In this document: positions 41,045-48,904 of the stretch, piece after piece
Numbering within the stretch: position 1 is the stretch's first letter
Layout: every line of letters begins with the position of its first letter
NCBI GenBank assembly: GCA_016783135.1
Contig: JADHXC010000013.1
Location: 1 to 48,904 of the forward strand
Source: Dehalococcoidales bacterium
GTDB taxonomy: Bacteria; Chloroflexota; Dehalococcoidia; Dehalococcoidales; Fen-1064
DNA: 48,904 nucleotides
Reading direction: 5' to 3'
Notes under the pieces: generated by a model
The model's input: the letters and a program-made list of their open reading frames with translations, nothing else
Database searches by the model: none
What the model was told of the DNA's origin: nothing
Made by a program: the position numbers and the translations under genes

Positions 41045-42403
41045 CTAGCTCGGTACAAGGCCGGCAATAATCGGATGAAGGATATCCAATGCCCGGTCCA
41101 CTTCCCGGGATGTAATCGTCAGGGGTGGAGCGAAGACGACCCTGTCGCTGGGAGTACCGCCGATTCCAGACACGCGGACGAAAAGCCCCTGCTCCAGTGC
41201 GAGGTCCTGAATCTTCTGCATCACGTTCAGCCCCGGGTCGAATGGTCTCTTTGTAGCCTTGTCGGCCACTATTTCGATGCCCAGCATCAGGCCCAGCCCG
41301 TTGGCACCTCCCACGCAGGGCAGCGGCCCGAAGTCCCGAATCAGGCGTTCCAGGGCATACTTGCCCATGCTGGCAGCATTCTCGGCTATACTGTCCCGTA
41401 CGTATATCTCCATCGCTTTGGTCGCTGCGACAGCACACACGGGGTGCCCGGAATAGGTGTAGGCAACGAAGTTACGACCCTTTATGGCCTCCCAGATGTC
41501 ATTGCTGAAGGCCACGGCACCAAAGGGCAGGTAGGCACTGGTAATACCCTTGGCCATGGTGATTATGTCCGGCCTGATTCCCCAGTGTTCCATGGCGAAC
41601 ATCTTTCCGGTCCTGCCGAAGCCGGTCATGACTTCATCGGCAATCAGGAGGACATCGTACTTCGTGCATATCTCCCTTACCATTGGCCAGTACTCGGGAG
41701 GAGGAGCAAGCATCCCGCCGACACCCAGAACGGGTTCGGCCATGAAAGCAGCTATATTGTCCGGGCCTTCTTTCTCAATGACTTCAGCCAGGAACCGGGC
41801 GCACTGGATACCGCAGCGGGGGTATTCCTGGTTGAATGTGCAGCGATAACAGTAGTGTGAGGGTATGCGAATAAAGCCGGGCATCTGCGAACTCAGCCCC
41901 CTCTCGTAGGAACCCTTGCCGGAGCCGGTGGCTGTCAATGCAGCGCCGGTGATGCCATGATATGAATCGTAGAGGCTGATGACCTTGTACTTGTTGCTCC
42001 CTCTGGCGTGCCAGTAGAAGCGGGCCAGTCTTATTGCAGAATCGATACTCTCGGAACCGCCGGTGGTAAAGCTGAAATGGTCCAGTCCCGGTGGCACCAG
42101 CTCGCCCAGCTTCTGGCCACACTCGATGATAGCCACATTGGAGAACCCGTGGAACAGCATGGCATACTGCGTCCTGGCCAACTCCTCGCTGATGGCGTCG
42201 ATAATCTCTTGCTGTCCGTAACCCAGGTTGACACAGAGCAACTGAGAAGCCCCGTCGATATACTCCTTCCCTTCTGTGTCCTGGAAGTATATGCCGTGGC
42301 TCTTTTCGGTCACTATGCCAATGTTGTCACCGATGGGCCACCGGCCGTGCACGATGTGCTCCCGGTCCCACCTGAGAAGATCCTCTGTCCTTCTACCTTG
42401 CAT
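41045..42403 (-). CDS. Class III (PLP-dependent) aminotransferase
   Basis: A 452-residue aspartate aminotransferase-fold enzyme. PLP-site motifs are FTTGGSESIDSAIRLAR, LLIADEVMTGFGRTG and the Schiff-base lysine in IITMAKGITSAYLPFGAV. A Cys-rich stretch (HYCYRCTFNQEYPRCGIQC) is typical of omega-amino-acid/beta-alanine-pyruvate type members. ATG 42403 follows AAGGAGAACAACC; the ATG at 42430 has none. It leads the operon with crotonase and CoA-transferase, which suggests degradation of an amino-acid-derived acid by CoA thioesters. Confidence 0.93.
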   Translation of the reverse strand: MQGRRTEDLLRWDREHIVHGRWPIGDNIGIVTEKSHGIYFQDTEGKEYIDGASQLLCVNLGYGQQEIIDAISEELARTQYAMLFHGFSNVAIIECGQKLGELVPPGLDHFSFTTGGSESIDSAIRLARFYWHARGSNKYKVISLYDSYHGITGAALTATGSGKGSYERGLSSQMPGFIRIPSHYCYRCTFNQEYPRCGIQCARFLAEVIEKEGPDNIAAFMAEPVLGVGGMLAPPPEYWPMVREICTKYDVLLIADEVMTGFGRTGKMFAMEHWGIRPDIITMAKGITSAYLPFGAVAFSNDIWEAIKGRNFVAYTYSGHPVCAVAATKAMEIYVRDSIAENAASMGKYALERLIRDFGPLPCVGGANGLGLMLGIEIVADKATKRPFDPGLNVMQKIQDLALEQGLFVRVSGIGGTPSDRVVFAPPLTITSREVDRALDILHPIIAGLVPS

Positions 42404-42558
42404 GGTTGTTCTCCTTATTGACTGAGCCATGTATAGGCCACCCTGTTACTGAACACTTTAGGTAGGTGGAGCGCCTTTTGTCAAGCTTCACTGTGTCGGC
42501 GACACTCTGTATCGGTGGGGGTTTGTTTCCGCTGTGGGACAGTGCTACCATATGAACC

Positions 42559-43134
42559 ATGAAAGAGAGACTGGGGCAGGCCCTTTCCCGGAGAAAGAAG
42601 CTCCACATCACCGATACCCGGCGCGTATCATCGGCGGTACTGCTGCCGCTCTATCTCAAGGATGGAGAATATCATCTCCTGTTCATCCAGAGGACCACGA
42701 GGGTACGGGACCACAAGGGCCAGATATCTTTCCCCGGCGGCGCTTACGAGGAAGAGGACATTACATTTCGTAAGACAGCCCTGCGTGAGACATCGGAAGA
42801 GGTCGGTGTGGCCGAGAGTGACGTCGAGGTACTGGGAGAACTGGACGACATCCGCACAATCGGCTCCAGCTATGTCATCTCCCCCTTTGTGGGCATCATT
42901 CCCTGGCCCTATGATATCAAGGTGGACCAGTGGGAGACCGAAGAGGTAATCGAAGTCCCCCTGGCGGCTCTCCTGGACAAGGACAATGTCCGGGAGGATA
43001 CGGATATCCTCGAAGGTGAGGTGGTACCCACCTTTTTCTACCATTACCAGGACAAGGTGATATGGGGTGCCACTGCCCGAATGCTGAGACAGTTTCTCGG
43101 CATCGTGACCGCTATCCGGGAGGAATGCCCGTAG
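42559..43134 (+). CDS. NUDIX hydrolase, CoA pyrophosphatase (NudL) type
   Basis: A 191-residue NUDIX protein. The UPF0035/NudL signature is visible before the Nudix box (DHKGQISFPGGAYEEED) and TALRETSEEVG completes it with REx2EE. Relatives cleave CoA to 3',5'-ADP and phosphopantetheine. It is divergent from the CoA-using operon upstream. No strong ribosome-binding site; ATG 42559 is the natural start. Confidence 0.9.
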   Translation: MKERLGQALSRRKKLHITDTRRVSSAVLLPLYLKDGEYHLLFIQRTTRVRDHKGQISFPGGAYEEEDITFRKTALRETSEEVGVAESDVEVLGELDDIRTIGSSYVISPFVGIIPWPYDIKVDQWETEEVIEVPLAALLDKDNVREDTDILEGEVVPTFFYHYQDKVIWGATARMLRQFLGIVTAIREECP

Positions 43135-43256
43135 ATGATTGCTCCTGAGAGGCTGTGGGCCCTTCGGTTCCCGTTGTGATGCTCACCTTCCCAGTCATCA
43201 GAAACCCGCTCTTTAGCGGTACCGGGGCTATTGCGATGATTCTGCTCGCGTATGTC

Positions 43257-43286
43257 TTGTGCCAGCAGAGATAGTCTTGCTATAAT
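43257..43286 (+). promoter_or_regulatory. Extended -10 promoter of the membrane-protein operon
   Basis: TTGTGC (43257-43262), 18-base spacer, TGC-TATAAT with a perfect -10 at 43281-43286. Placed about 50 bases before the VTT-like gene. The rest of 43135-43256 has no gene. Confidence 0.65.
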
Positions 43287-43335
43287 TGGGAGAATACTGG
43301 AAGGAGCCTTATTACAGGGTAGTAAGACCACAAAT

Positions 43336-43962
43336 ATGGAGCAGCAGGTCCGGAAACGTTGGTCAAAAAAGGAGCTGTGGGTCGGGGGTCTGGCTATCCT
43401 TGTAACAATTGCTCTTTGTTCTGCAGCCGTTTACTATAAAGATAGCCTAATGAATAACACCTATGTAGCCAGGTTTGGCTTACTGGGTGCGCTGATTATT
43501 GCTTTCATTGCCGGTAGTACTTTTAGTGTAACGGCTATCCCGGTCCCCTACTGGCTCGTGGTGTTTACTCTACCGGGTACATTAGCCAGCGAGTATGGGA
43601 TTTTAGCGCCGGTGTGGGTCGGATTGCTATCCGGATTAGGAGCCAGCCTGGGACAGTTGATTACTTTCCTTATCGGTTACGGAGGTAGAGGTATTTCCGA
43701 GAAAATCACCGGCAAATTCAGCAGCAGCTTCTATGACAGGGCGATATCGTGGGCAGAACGACACGGCTCACTATCTGTCTTTCTCATGTCGTTACTGGTC
43801 AATCCACTCCATCTACCCATGACAATCGCCATAGCCACACTGCGATATCCACCCCACAAATTTTTCTTCTACTCCTTCCTGGGTACCGGGCTCAAGAGCC
43901 TGATAATCGCCTTCTGCGGTTACTACGGACTGACGTCGCTATTCTCCTGGTTGGGAGTGTAG
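43336..43962 (+). CDS. VTT/DedA-like (SNARE-associated) membrane protein
   Basis: A 208-residue integral membrane protein with about five hydrophobic segments, the first at residues 16-34. The core (VWVGLLSGLGASLGQLITFLIGYGGRG ... HGSLSVFLMSLLVNPLHLP ... YPPHKFFFYSFLGTGLKSLI) matches the VTT pattern, including the G..LG..(I)...GY.GRG segment and the re-entrant loop. VTT proteins are lipid scramblases/flippases. ATG 43336 has no strong binding site. First gene of a three-gene operon. Confidence 0.8.
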   Translation: MEQQVRKRWSKKELWVGGLAILVTIALCSAAVYYKDSLMNNTYVARFGLLGALIIAFIAGSTFSVTAIPVPYWLVVFTLPGTLASEYGILAPVWVGLLSGLGASLGQLITFLIGYGGRGISEKITGKFSSSFYDRAISWAERHGSLSVFLMSLLVNPLHLPMTIAIATLRYPPHKFFFYSFLGTGLKSLIIAFCGYYGLTSLFSWLGV

Positions 43963-43981
43963 GGCAGAGGGGGTTATACAT

Positions 43982-44533
43982 ATGGCGTTGACTGTCCTTT
44001 ACGTGGTATTGGGGCTTCTGGCTGTCGTGGGTATCTGGCAGCTTGTAGTCTGGATGCTTGAGATACAGGACAAGAACCGGAAATACCGGGCAGCTACCAG
44101 CCTGGCCCGTGAGAGAACCAGACCGCTCCTGGTAGCCGGTGGACCGTGGGGTGGCAAACAGGCGCGTCACTGGTTTAACAAGCCGGCGCACGGTGAAGGG
44201 GATGTCTGCCTTGATATTGACCGTCGGGCGATAGACGGCCACCCGTATGCCGTCGTTGCCAGCGTTACCCATATCCCGTTCTCAGACAATACCTTTGGCG
44301 CTGCGTTTGCCAGCCACCTGCTGGAACACCTGCCGACCGTTAGCAAAGGCAGGCAGGCACTGGATGAACTCAACCGGGTGGCTGAGACCGTCTTCATCGT
44401 CTACCCGTCCCGGCAGTCTATCGCCGGCTGGGTGATACCGGAGCACCATCTCTGGGTCTGGCAGGAAGGAAACAGTACCTTTTTCAAGCAAAGGGGAAAG
44501 CCGGGCGCCGTAGAAGAGGAGTATCACCGTTGA
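43982..44533 (+). CDS. Membrane-anchored methyltransferase-like protein
   Basis: A 183-residue protein with one N-terminal helix (VLYVVLGLLAVVGIWQLVVW) and a type 11-like SAM-methyltransferase fragment: DVCLDIDRRAI, VVASVTHIPFSDNTFGAAFA and SHLLEHLP, in which the LEHL motif is usual. The first glycine-rich SAM strand (E/DxGxGxG) is missing or replaced by GDVCLDID, so activity is uncertain. Its stop overlaps the next start by four bases (TTGA). Confidence 0.75.
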   Translation: MALTVLYVVLGLLAVVGIWQLVVWMLEIQDKNRKYRAATSLARERTRPLLVAGGPWGGKQARHWFNKPAHGEGDVCLDIDRRAIDGHPYAVVASVTHIPFSDNTFGAAFASHLLEHLPTVSKGRQALDELNRVAETVFIVYPSRQSIAGWVIPEHHLWVWQEGNSTFFKQRGKPGAVEEEYHR

Positions 44534-45330
44534 AAGAGCGACCGGACATGACCAGTATGAAGTCGGAGTTGCAGGTAGAGATTGAGCGCCTGGCGGAGCG
44601 ACTGCTTGGTCGTGAGGACGGAAAGCGTGCAGACTTCATCGGGAGGGTCACGGAGACGTACAACAGGGCTATGGGCAAGGAGTTTCTCGTGATTCACAAC
44701 CCCGGAGGGTGGGGGAATACGCTGCTGGAGTTGTGCCTGGACTGGGAGAGGAGCATCGTTACCGGAGTTACCGGGACGATGGATGAGCTCGGTCGTACCT
44801 GGGCGCTGACCCAGCACTTCCGTAGCGGCAACAGCTTCTGGCACCACATGCGGGACGTAGGAAAGGAAGCGCGCTTCTTTCTGAAGAGTAAGTCCCGCCA
44901 GGCAGAGATAATGGCAGAGGAGCTGAGACTGCTTATACGGAGACTACCTGAACTCAGAGTGGTGCTGGTAGGGGCCAGCCAGGGGGCGGCCTTCGGTAAC
45001 GCCGTGATGCGGGAACTCGGTGACAACAACCAGGTCTACAGCATCGAGTTGGGCATATTCTTCCCTCACATGTCCCACCGGGTGATCACGGAAAGAACAC
45101 TGGCGATAGATACGAACGGAATGATGCCGGACCCCATGGCGCACCGGAATCTGAAGGCCGGCACCAAGGCCTACATGCTGGCGTTCCTGAGGTGGTTCAG
45201 ATACCGGCTGCAGGGGAAGCCGGCCAAATTCACGCATTGCATCAACGTTCCGGGGCACGAGTACCGCTGGGAATACCCGGAGGTGCAGGGCAAGGTCAGG
45301 GAGTTCCTGAAGGCGAACTTCGGGAACTGA
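44530..45330 (+). CDS. Putative alpha/beta-hydrolase-like protein
   Basis: A 266-residue protein, not a named family to me. The segment VVLVGASQGAAFGNAVMREL fits a nucleophile elbow (G-A-S-Q-G, S150) and H243 in VPGHEYRW could be the catalytic histidine, with an intervening acid. EFLVIHNPGGWGNTLLE at residues 51-67 resembles the first strand and oxyanion region. Start TTG 44530, with GAGGAG eight bases upstream, overlaps the previous stop, so it is translationally coupled. Together with the VTT-like protein and methyltransferase it suggests lipid or envelope chemistry. Confidence 0.65.
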   Translation: MKERPDMTSMKSELQVEIERLAERLLGREDGKRADFIGRVTETYNRAMGKEFLVIHNPGGWGNTLLELCLDWERSIVTGVTGTMDELGRTWALTQHFRSGNSFWHHMRDVGKEARFFLKSKSRQAEIMAEELRLLIRRLPELRVVLVGASQGAAFGNAVMRELGDNNQVYSIELGIFFPHMSHRVITERTLAIDTNGMMPDPMAHRNLKAGTKAYMLAFLRWFRYRLQGKPAKFTHCINVPGHEYRWEYPEVQGKVREFLKANFGN

Positions 45331-45357
45331 AGCGGGACTTTTGTCACTGACGCCATA

Positions 45358-45371
45358 ACCGGGCGCCCGGT
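45358..45371. promoter_or_regulatory. Perfect 14-bp palindrome upstream of clpC
   Basis: ACCGGGCGCCCGGT is fully self-complementary and ends 23 bases before the clpC start, in a 64-base gap. It could be an operator for a dimeric repressor or the stem of a small hairpin. It is not a CIRCE or CtsR site by sequence. Confidence 0.4.
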
Positions 45372-45394
45372 AGAATTGAACTGGTGGGAGGTAG

Positions 45395-47851
45395 ATGATG
45401 AGGCAAGAGAGATTCACCGAGCAGGCACAGGAGGCAATTAGCGCTTCGCAACAGATGGCTCAGCAACTCGGCCACAACCAGTGGGATGTGGAGCACATCC
45501 TGCTGGCATTGCTCATGCAGGAGAAGGGCCTGGTTGGCCAGATACTGCGTGACCTTGGCGTTGACGCTGAGCAGGTCAGGCGCGAGGTGGAAGCCGCGCT
45601 GGAGCGAATGCCCAAGGTTACATATCAGGCGGGACAGTTCTACATGACCCCGCGTATCAACGCCCTGTTTACTGCTGCTGATGCAGAATCAAAGAGGCTG
45701 AAAGACGAGCTTATCGCCACGGAACACCTGCTCATCGCCATGGCCGGTGAGGAGAAGGGAGAAGCAGCCGGTATTCTTGGCCGGTTTGGTGTTAACCAGG
45801 AAAAGGTATATTCAGCCCTTCAGAAGCTGCGCGGTGGCCACCGAGTCACCGATGCCCGGGCTGAGAGCAAATACCGCTCACTGGAGAAGTACGGTCGTGA
45901 CCTCACCGAGCTGGCGCGTCAGGGTAAGCTCGACCCGGTAGTCGGTCGTGAGGATGAGATAAAGCGTGTGATGCAGGTGCTCACACGACGCACCAAGAAC
46001 AACCCGGTGATTGTCGGTGAGGCGGGAGTAGGCAAGACCGCCATTGCCGAGGGGCTGGCCCAGAAGATTGCCGCGGATGATGTGCCGGACTCTCTCAAGG
46101 GCCATAAGGTAGTTGCCCTGGACATGGGGGCTTTGGTCGCGGGCACCAAGTTCCGCGGTGAGTTTGAGGAGCGGCTCAAGGCGGTGATGGATGAGGTCCG
46201 GCAGGGGGAAGGCGAGATAATACTGTTTATCGATGAGATACACACCGTGGTCGGTGCCGGCGCGGCCGAGGGGGCGATAGATGCCAGCAACATGCTGAAA
46301 CCGGCGCTGGCGCACGGTGAGTTGCAGTGTATCGGTGCCACCACGCTTGATGAGTATCGCAAGTTCATTGAGAAGGACAAAGCCCTGGAACGGCGCCTGC
46401 AGCCTGTATTCCTTGGTGAGCCCACTGTTGAGGCCACCATTGAGATGCTGCACGGACTGCGCCCACGGTATGAAGCTCACCACAAGATTAAAATCAGCGA
46501 TGCCGCCCTCGAGGCAGCCGCCCGTCTCAGCCAGCGCTACGTTTCTGGTAGATTCCTCCCGGACAAGGCGATTGACCTTATTGACGAGGCAGCCAGCAAG
46601 CTGCGCATTGATACCGAGAGTGCCCCGCCGGAGGTCAAATCGCTTGAACAGCGCCTCAAGCAGTTGACCAATGAGGAGGAAGCAGCCACGCAGCGAGAGG
46701 ACTACGAGACCGCTGCCCAGCTCAAGGTAGAGCGTCTCCAGCTTGAGGAGGAGTACGACGGGGCCAAAAGCGAATGGCTGCAAAAGGAGAAAATCAGTGG
46801 GGTGGTTGACGAGAACGATATCGCCAGCCTGATATCCATCTGGACGGGTATTCCAATTTCCCAGATGCTCGAGGGTGAGGCGGAGAAGCTGCTCTACATG
46901 GAAGAGCGTATCCATGAGAGACTGGTGAACCAGGAGGAGGCGGTCGTGGCCATCTCCGAGGCCATCCGCCGGAGTCGGGCCGGGCTGAAGGACCCCAGGC
47001 GGCCCATCGGGAGCTTCATATTCCTCGGCCCGACAGGTGTCGGTAAGACAGAGTTGGCACGCGCCCTGGCCCAGTTCCTGTTCGACGATGAGAATGCCAT
47101 GGTGCGCCTGGATATGTCCGAATACCAGGAGAGGCACACCGTATCACGCCTCATCGGTGCTCCGCCTGGATACGTTGGCTTCGAGGAGGGAGGGCAGCTT
47201 ACCGAAGCAGTGAGACGTCGGCCCTACCGGGTAATCCTGCTTGACGAGATTGAGAAGGCACACCCCGAGGTGTTCAATACCCTGCTCCAGGTCCTCGACG
47301 ACGGCCGCATGACGGACGGCCACGGGCGGACGGTGGATTTCAAGAATACCGTGATAATCATGACCAGTAACGCTGGCGTGGAGCTTATCCGGCGGGAGAG
47401 TGCCATCGGTTTTGCTGCAACGAGAAAGGGTGATTCCGGCGTTCAGAAGCGAGGATACGAGGAGATGAAAGAGAAGGTTATGGCCGAAGTTAAAAAAACC
47501 TTCCGCCCCGAGTTCCTCAATCGGCTGGACGAGATCATTGTCTTCCATGAGCTAACCGAGGAACAACTGAGGCACATCGTGGAGTTGATGGTCAGGGACC
47601 TGCAGGGACGGTTACTGGAGCGCAAGCTCAGCATTGAGTTGACCGAGGAAGCCAGGTCCTGGCTGGCAAAGGCAGGCTACGACCCGCAGTTCGGCGCCCG
47701 GCCACTGAGACGGGCTATCGAGCGCTACGTGGAGAACCCACTGTCAACTCAGGTTCTCAGGGGCGAGTTCAACGAGGGCGATACCGTGGTGGTCGATGTG
47801 GAAGGGGACAAGTTGACTTTTTCATCAAAAGCAGCGGAATCACCGGCGTAA
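45395..47851 (+). CDS. clpC: ATP-dependent Clp protease ATP-binding subunit ClpC
   Basis: An 818-residue AAA+ unfoldase. Residues 1-145 hold two Clp_N repeats ([20 protein letters not shown]). The first ATPase domain has Walker A GEAGVGKT near 208, and the second has GPTGVGKT near 545, each with its Walker B. Between them, around residues 420-450, lies a UVR-type helix ([20 protein letters not shown]) in a short middle region, which marks ClpC and not ClpB. A ClpP-docking loop is expected near [12 protein letters not shown]. The site GGGAGG lies three bases before ATG 45395; ATG 45398 is also possible. Confidence 0.95.
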   Translation: MMRQERFTEQAQEAISASQQMAQQLGHNQWDVEHILLALLMQEKGLVGQILRDLGVDAEQVRREVEAALERMPKVTYQAGQFYMTPRINALFTAADAESKRLKDELIATEHLLIAMAGEEKGEAAGILGRFGVNQEKVYSALQKLRGGHRVTDARAESKYRSLEKYGRDLTELARQGKLDPVVGREDEIKRVMQVLTRRTKNNPVIVGEAGVGKTAIAEGLAQKIAADDVPDSLKGHKVVALDMGALVAGTKFRGEFEERLKAVMDEVRQGEGEIILFIDEIHTVVGAGAAEGAIDASNMLKPALAHGELQCIGATTLDEYRKFIEKDKALERRLQPVFLGEPTVEATIEMLHGLRPRYEAHHKIKISDAALEAAARLSQRYVSGRFLPDKAIDLIDEAASKLRIDTESAPPEVKSLEQRLKQLTNEEEAATQREDYETAAQLKVERLQLEEEYDGAKSEWLQKEKISGVVDENDIASLISIWTGIPISQMLEGEAEKLLYMEERIHERLVNQEEAVVAISEAIRRSRAGLKDPRRPIGSFIFLGPTGVGKTELARALAQFLFDDENAMVRLDMSEYQERHTVSRLIGAPPGYVGFEEGGQLTEAVRRRPYRVILLDEIEKAHPEVFNTLLQVLDDGRMTDGHGRTVDFKNTVIIMTSNAGVELIRRESAIGFAATRKGDSGVQKRGYEEMKEKVMAEVKKTFRPEFLNRLDEIIVFHELTEEQLRHIVELMVRDLQGRLLERKLSIELTEEARSWLAKAGYDPQFGARPLRRAIERYVENPLSTQVLRGEFNEGDTVVVDVEGDKLTFSSKAAESPA

Positions 47852-47892
47852 GGGTGGTAAAACCACACCCATAAGTTGTAGAATATAGTCGT

Positions 47893-47968
47893 GGGGCTGT
47901 AGCTCAATTGGGAGAGCGATTGAATGGCATTCAATAGGTAAGGGGTTCGAATCCCCTCAGCTCCACCA
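47893..47968 (+). tRNA. tRNA-Ala (GGC)
   Basis: A 76-base cloverleaf with encoded CCA. Acceptor GGGGCTG/CAGCTCC, D-arm TAGCTCAATTGGGAGAGCG, anticodon stem TTGAA/TTCAA around ATGGCAT, and T-arm AGGGG-TTCGAAT-CCCCT. Between clpC and the tRNA, GGGTGGT...ACCACACCC (47852-47870) could form a weak clpC terminator. Confidence 0.97.
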
Positions 47969-48152
47969 AAGGGGACGATACCGAGAACTCGTCGCCGTAC
48001 GCCTCATTCAATGTGGCTGGCCAGAGTCTTCTCAGTGACTTTCAGTTGGCCGCCTGTGACTAACCAGGTTGCAATCCATAAGCCAGGCTGAGTCCCAACC
48101 CAATCACACCATGGAAACCGTGGAAACACTGAGAGCGAGGGGATTCCCCGTG
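47969..48152. other. Gene-free stretch between tRNA-Ala and the helicase relic
   Basis: Nothing recognisable was found: no ORF with a ribosome-binding site, no repeat, no promoter. Confidence 0.4.
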
Positions 48153-48904
48153 CTAATTCAACCTGTCCCTCAGATTCGTGTACCTTTGCCGGACTCTATT
48201 GTTCTTAACGGCCATGGCTATTGCGCGCCTGCTTCCAACCAATACCACGATTCGTTTGCCACGCGTTATCGCAGTGTACAGAAGATTGCGCTGTAACATT
48301 ACATAGTGCTGAGAGAGAAGGGGAATGACAACGGCAGGATACTCGCTGCCCTGTGACTTGTGGATCGAGATAGCATAGGCGAGTACCAACTCATCAAGTT
48401 CACTCCATTCGTAATCAACCACTCGATTGTCATAGGTGACTTGTAGTTTCTGTTCCGCGGGATCGATCCCGACAATCCTCCCGATATCCCCATTGAAGGT
48501 CTCCTTCATATAGTTGTTCTTGGTCTACATTACCTTGTCGTTGACCTGCAACAACCTTCCTCCTCGGACCAATCCTTTGCCATTCGCATTCAGGAGACCC
48601 TGCAGTTCGGCGTTGAGGTTGGCAACACCAGCGGTACCTCGATGCATCGGAGTCATTACCTGGATATCATCCAAGGGATTCAGATGGAAGGCACGAGGGA
48701 GTCTACGCTTGACCAGTTCCCTGATCAGGCTGACAGCCTTCTCGGGTTCTTCCGCTTCAATAAAGTAGAAATCAGACTGTGTTTCCCGCTGTACCCTCAA
48801 CTGAGGTAACTCACCACGATTCACTCGATGTGCATTGGTCACGATGAGGCTTTGCTGCGCCTGACGGAATATCTCAGTCAGCCTCACCGTCTCTACCCTT
48901 TCCG
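48153..48904 (-). pseudogene. RecD2-like ATP-dependent helicase, amber-interrupted and cut by the window edge
   Basis: The minus-strand frame enters from the right edge: VRLTEIFRQAQQSLIVTNAH, DDIQVMTPMHRGTAGVANLN and GGRLLQVNDKVM, then TAG at 48525-48527, then TKNNYMKETFNGDIGRIVG and the C-terminal helicase motifs LAYAISIHKSQGSEYPAVV and LLYTAITRGKRIVVLVG, to the stop at 48153. RecD2 proteins read GDKVMQ.(K/R)NNY at this place, so CAG to TAG, one base, explains the break. All other frame positions are intact. The N-terminal ATPase part is outside the window. Confidence 0.8.

Noticed and set aside
48525-48527. Pyrrolysine at the TAG in the RecD2-like gene
   Set aside because: The position is a conserved glutamine in helicases and one base change explains it; no pyrrolysine genes are seen in the window.

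Overview
The window reads as a piece of a Chloroflexota genome, most likely a Dehalococcoidia-like lineage. I infer this from gene content and architecture (rpoBC, rho, uvrC, a DRG-like TGS GTPase, CoA-transferase/crotonase/thiolase genes, FadH-like flavoenzyme, DUF4070 radical SAM), not from a search. Core genes are dense, use good Shine-Dalgarno sites and often start with TTG. Three tRNA genes are intact: initiator Met, elongator Met and Ala(GGC).

Layout. 1-4.1 kb: the end of rpoB, with a tandemly repeated acidic tail, then rpoC and a terminator. 4.6-8.4 kb: a metallo-beta-lactamase-fold hydrolase, an HD phosphohydrolase killed by two nonsense codons, and an msrPQ methionine-sulfoxide repair pair. 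8.7-19.0 kb: an accessory region tied to tRNA-fMet. Two ~200 bp direct repeats (8679-8883 and 17119-17320) each carry a fragment of the tRNA-fMet 3' end plus its terminator and flank; the real tRNA-fMet lies at 18955-19029. Between them are a membrane spermidine-synthase/TPR fusion, a PadR regulator with an operator-like repeat, a small kinase, a thiolase/OB-fold pair and many gene relics (aldo/keto reductase, cyclase/ATPase, RusA-like resolvase, membrane-protein ends). 19.3-25.7 kb: radical SAM protein, XerC/D recombinase, pcm, nitroreductase and FadH-like flavoenzyme. 25.8-26.9 kb: a sugar-transferase-like gene bracketed by a tRNA-Met 3' fragment and intact tRNA-Met. 27-42.4 kb: HAD phosphatase, TrmH-like methyltransferase, an XRE-ImmA/PIN toxin-antitoxin-like pair, surE, nitroreductase, DRG-like GTPase, uvrC, rho, transaldolase, pyrG and a CoA-metabolism operon (aminotransferase, crotonase, CoA-transferase). 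42.5-48.9 kb: NUDIX hydrolase, an operon of membrane protein, methyltransferase and hydrolase, clpC, tRNA-Ala, and a recD2-like helicase with an amber codon.

How the parts relate. Housekeeping blocks (transcription, termination, CTP synthesis, excision repair, protein quality control) alternate with short accessory insertions. Most unexplained DNA between genes turned out to be decaying coding sequence: at least eight relics can be read in frame. The recurring theme is tRNA 3' ends duplicated around accessory genes, as expected of integrative elements, with no intact integrase beside them. I found no CRISPR array, rRNA gene or recognisable insertion-sequence transposase.
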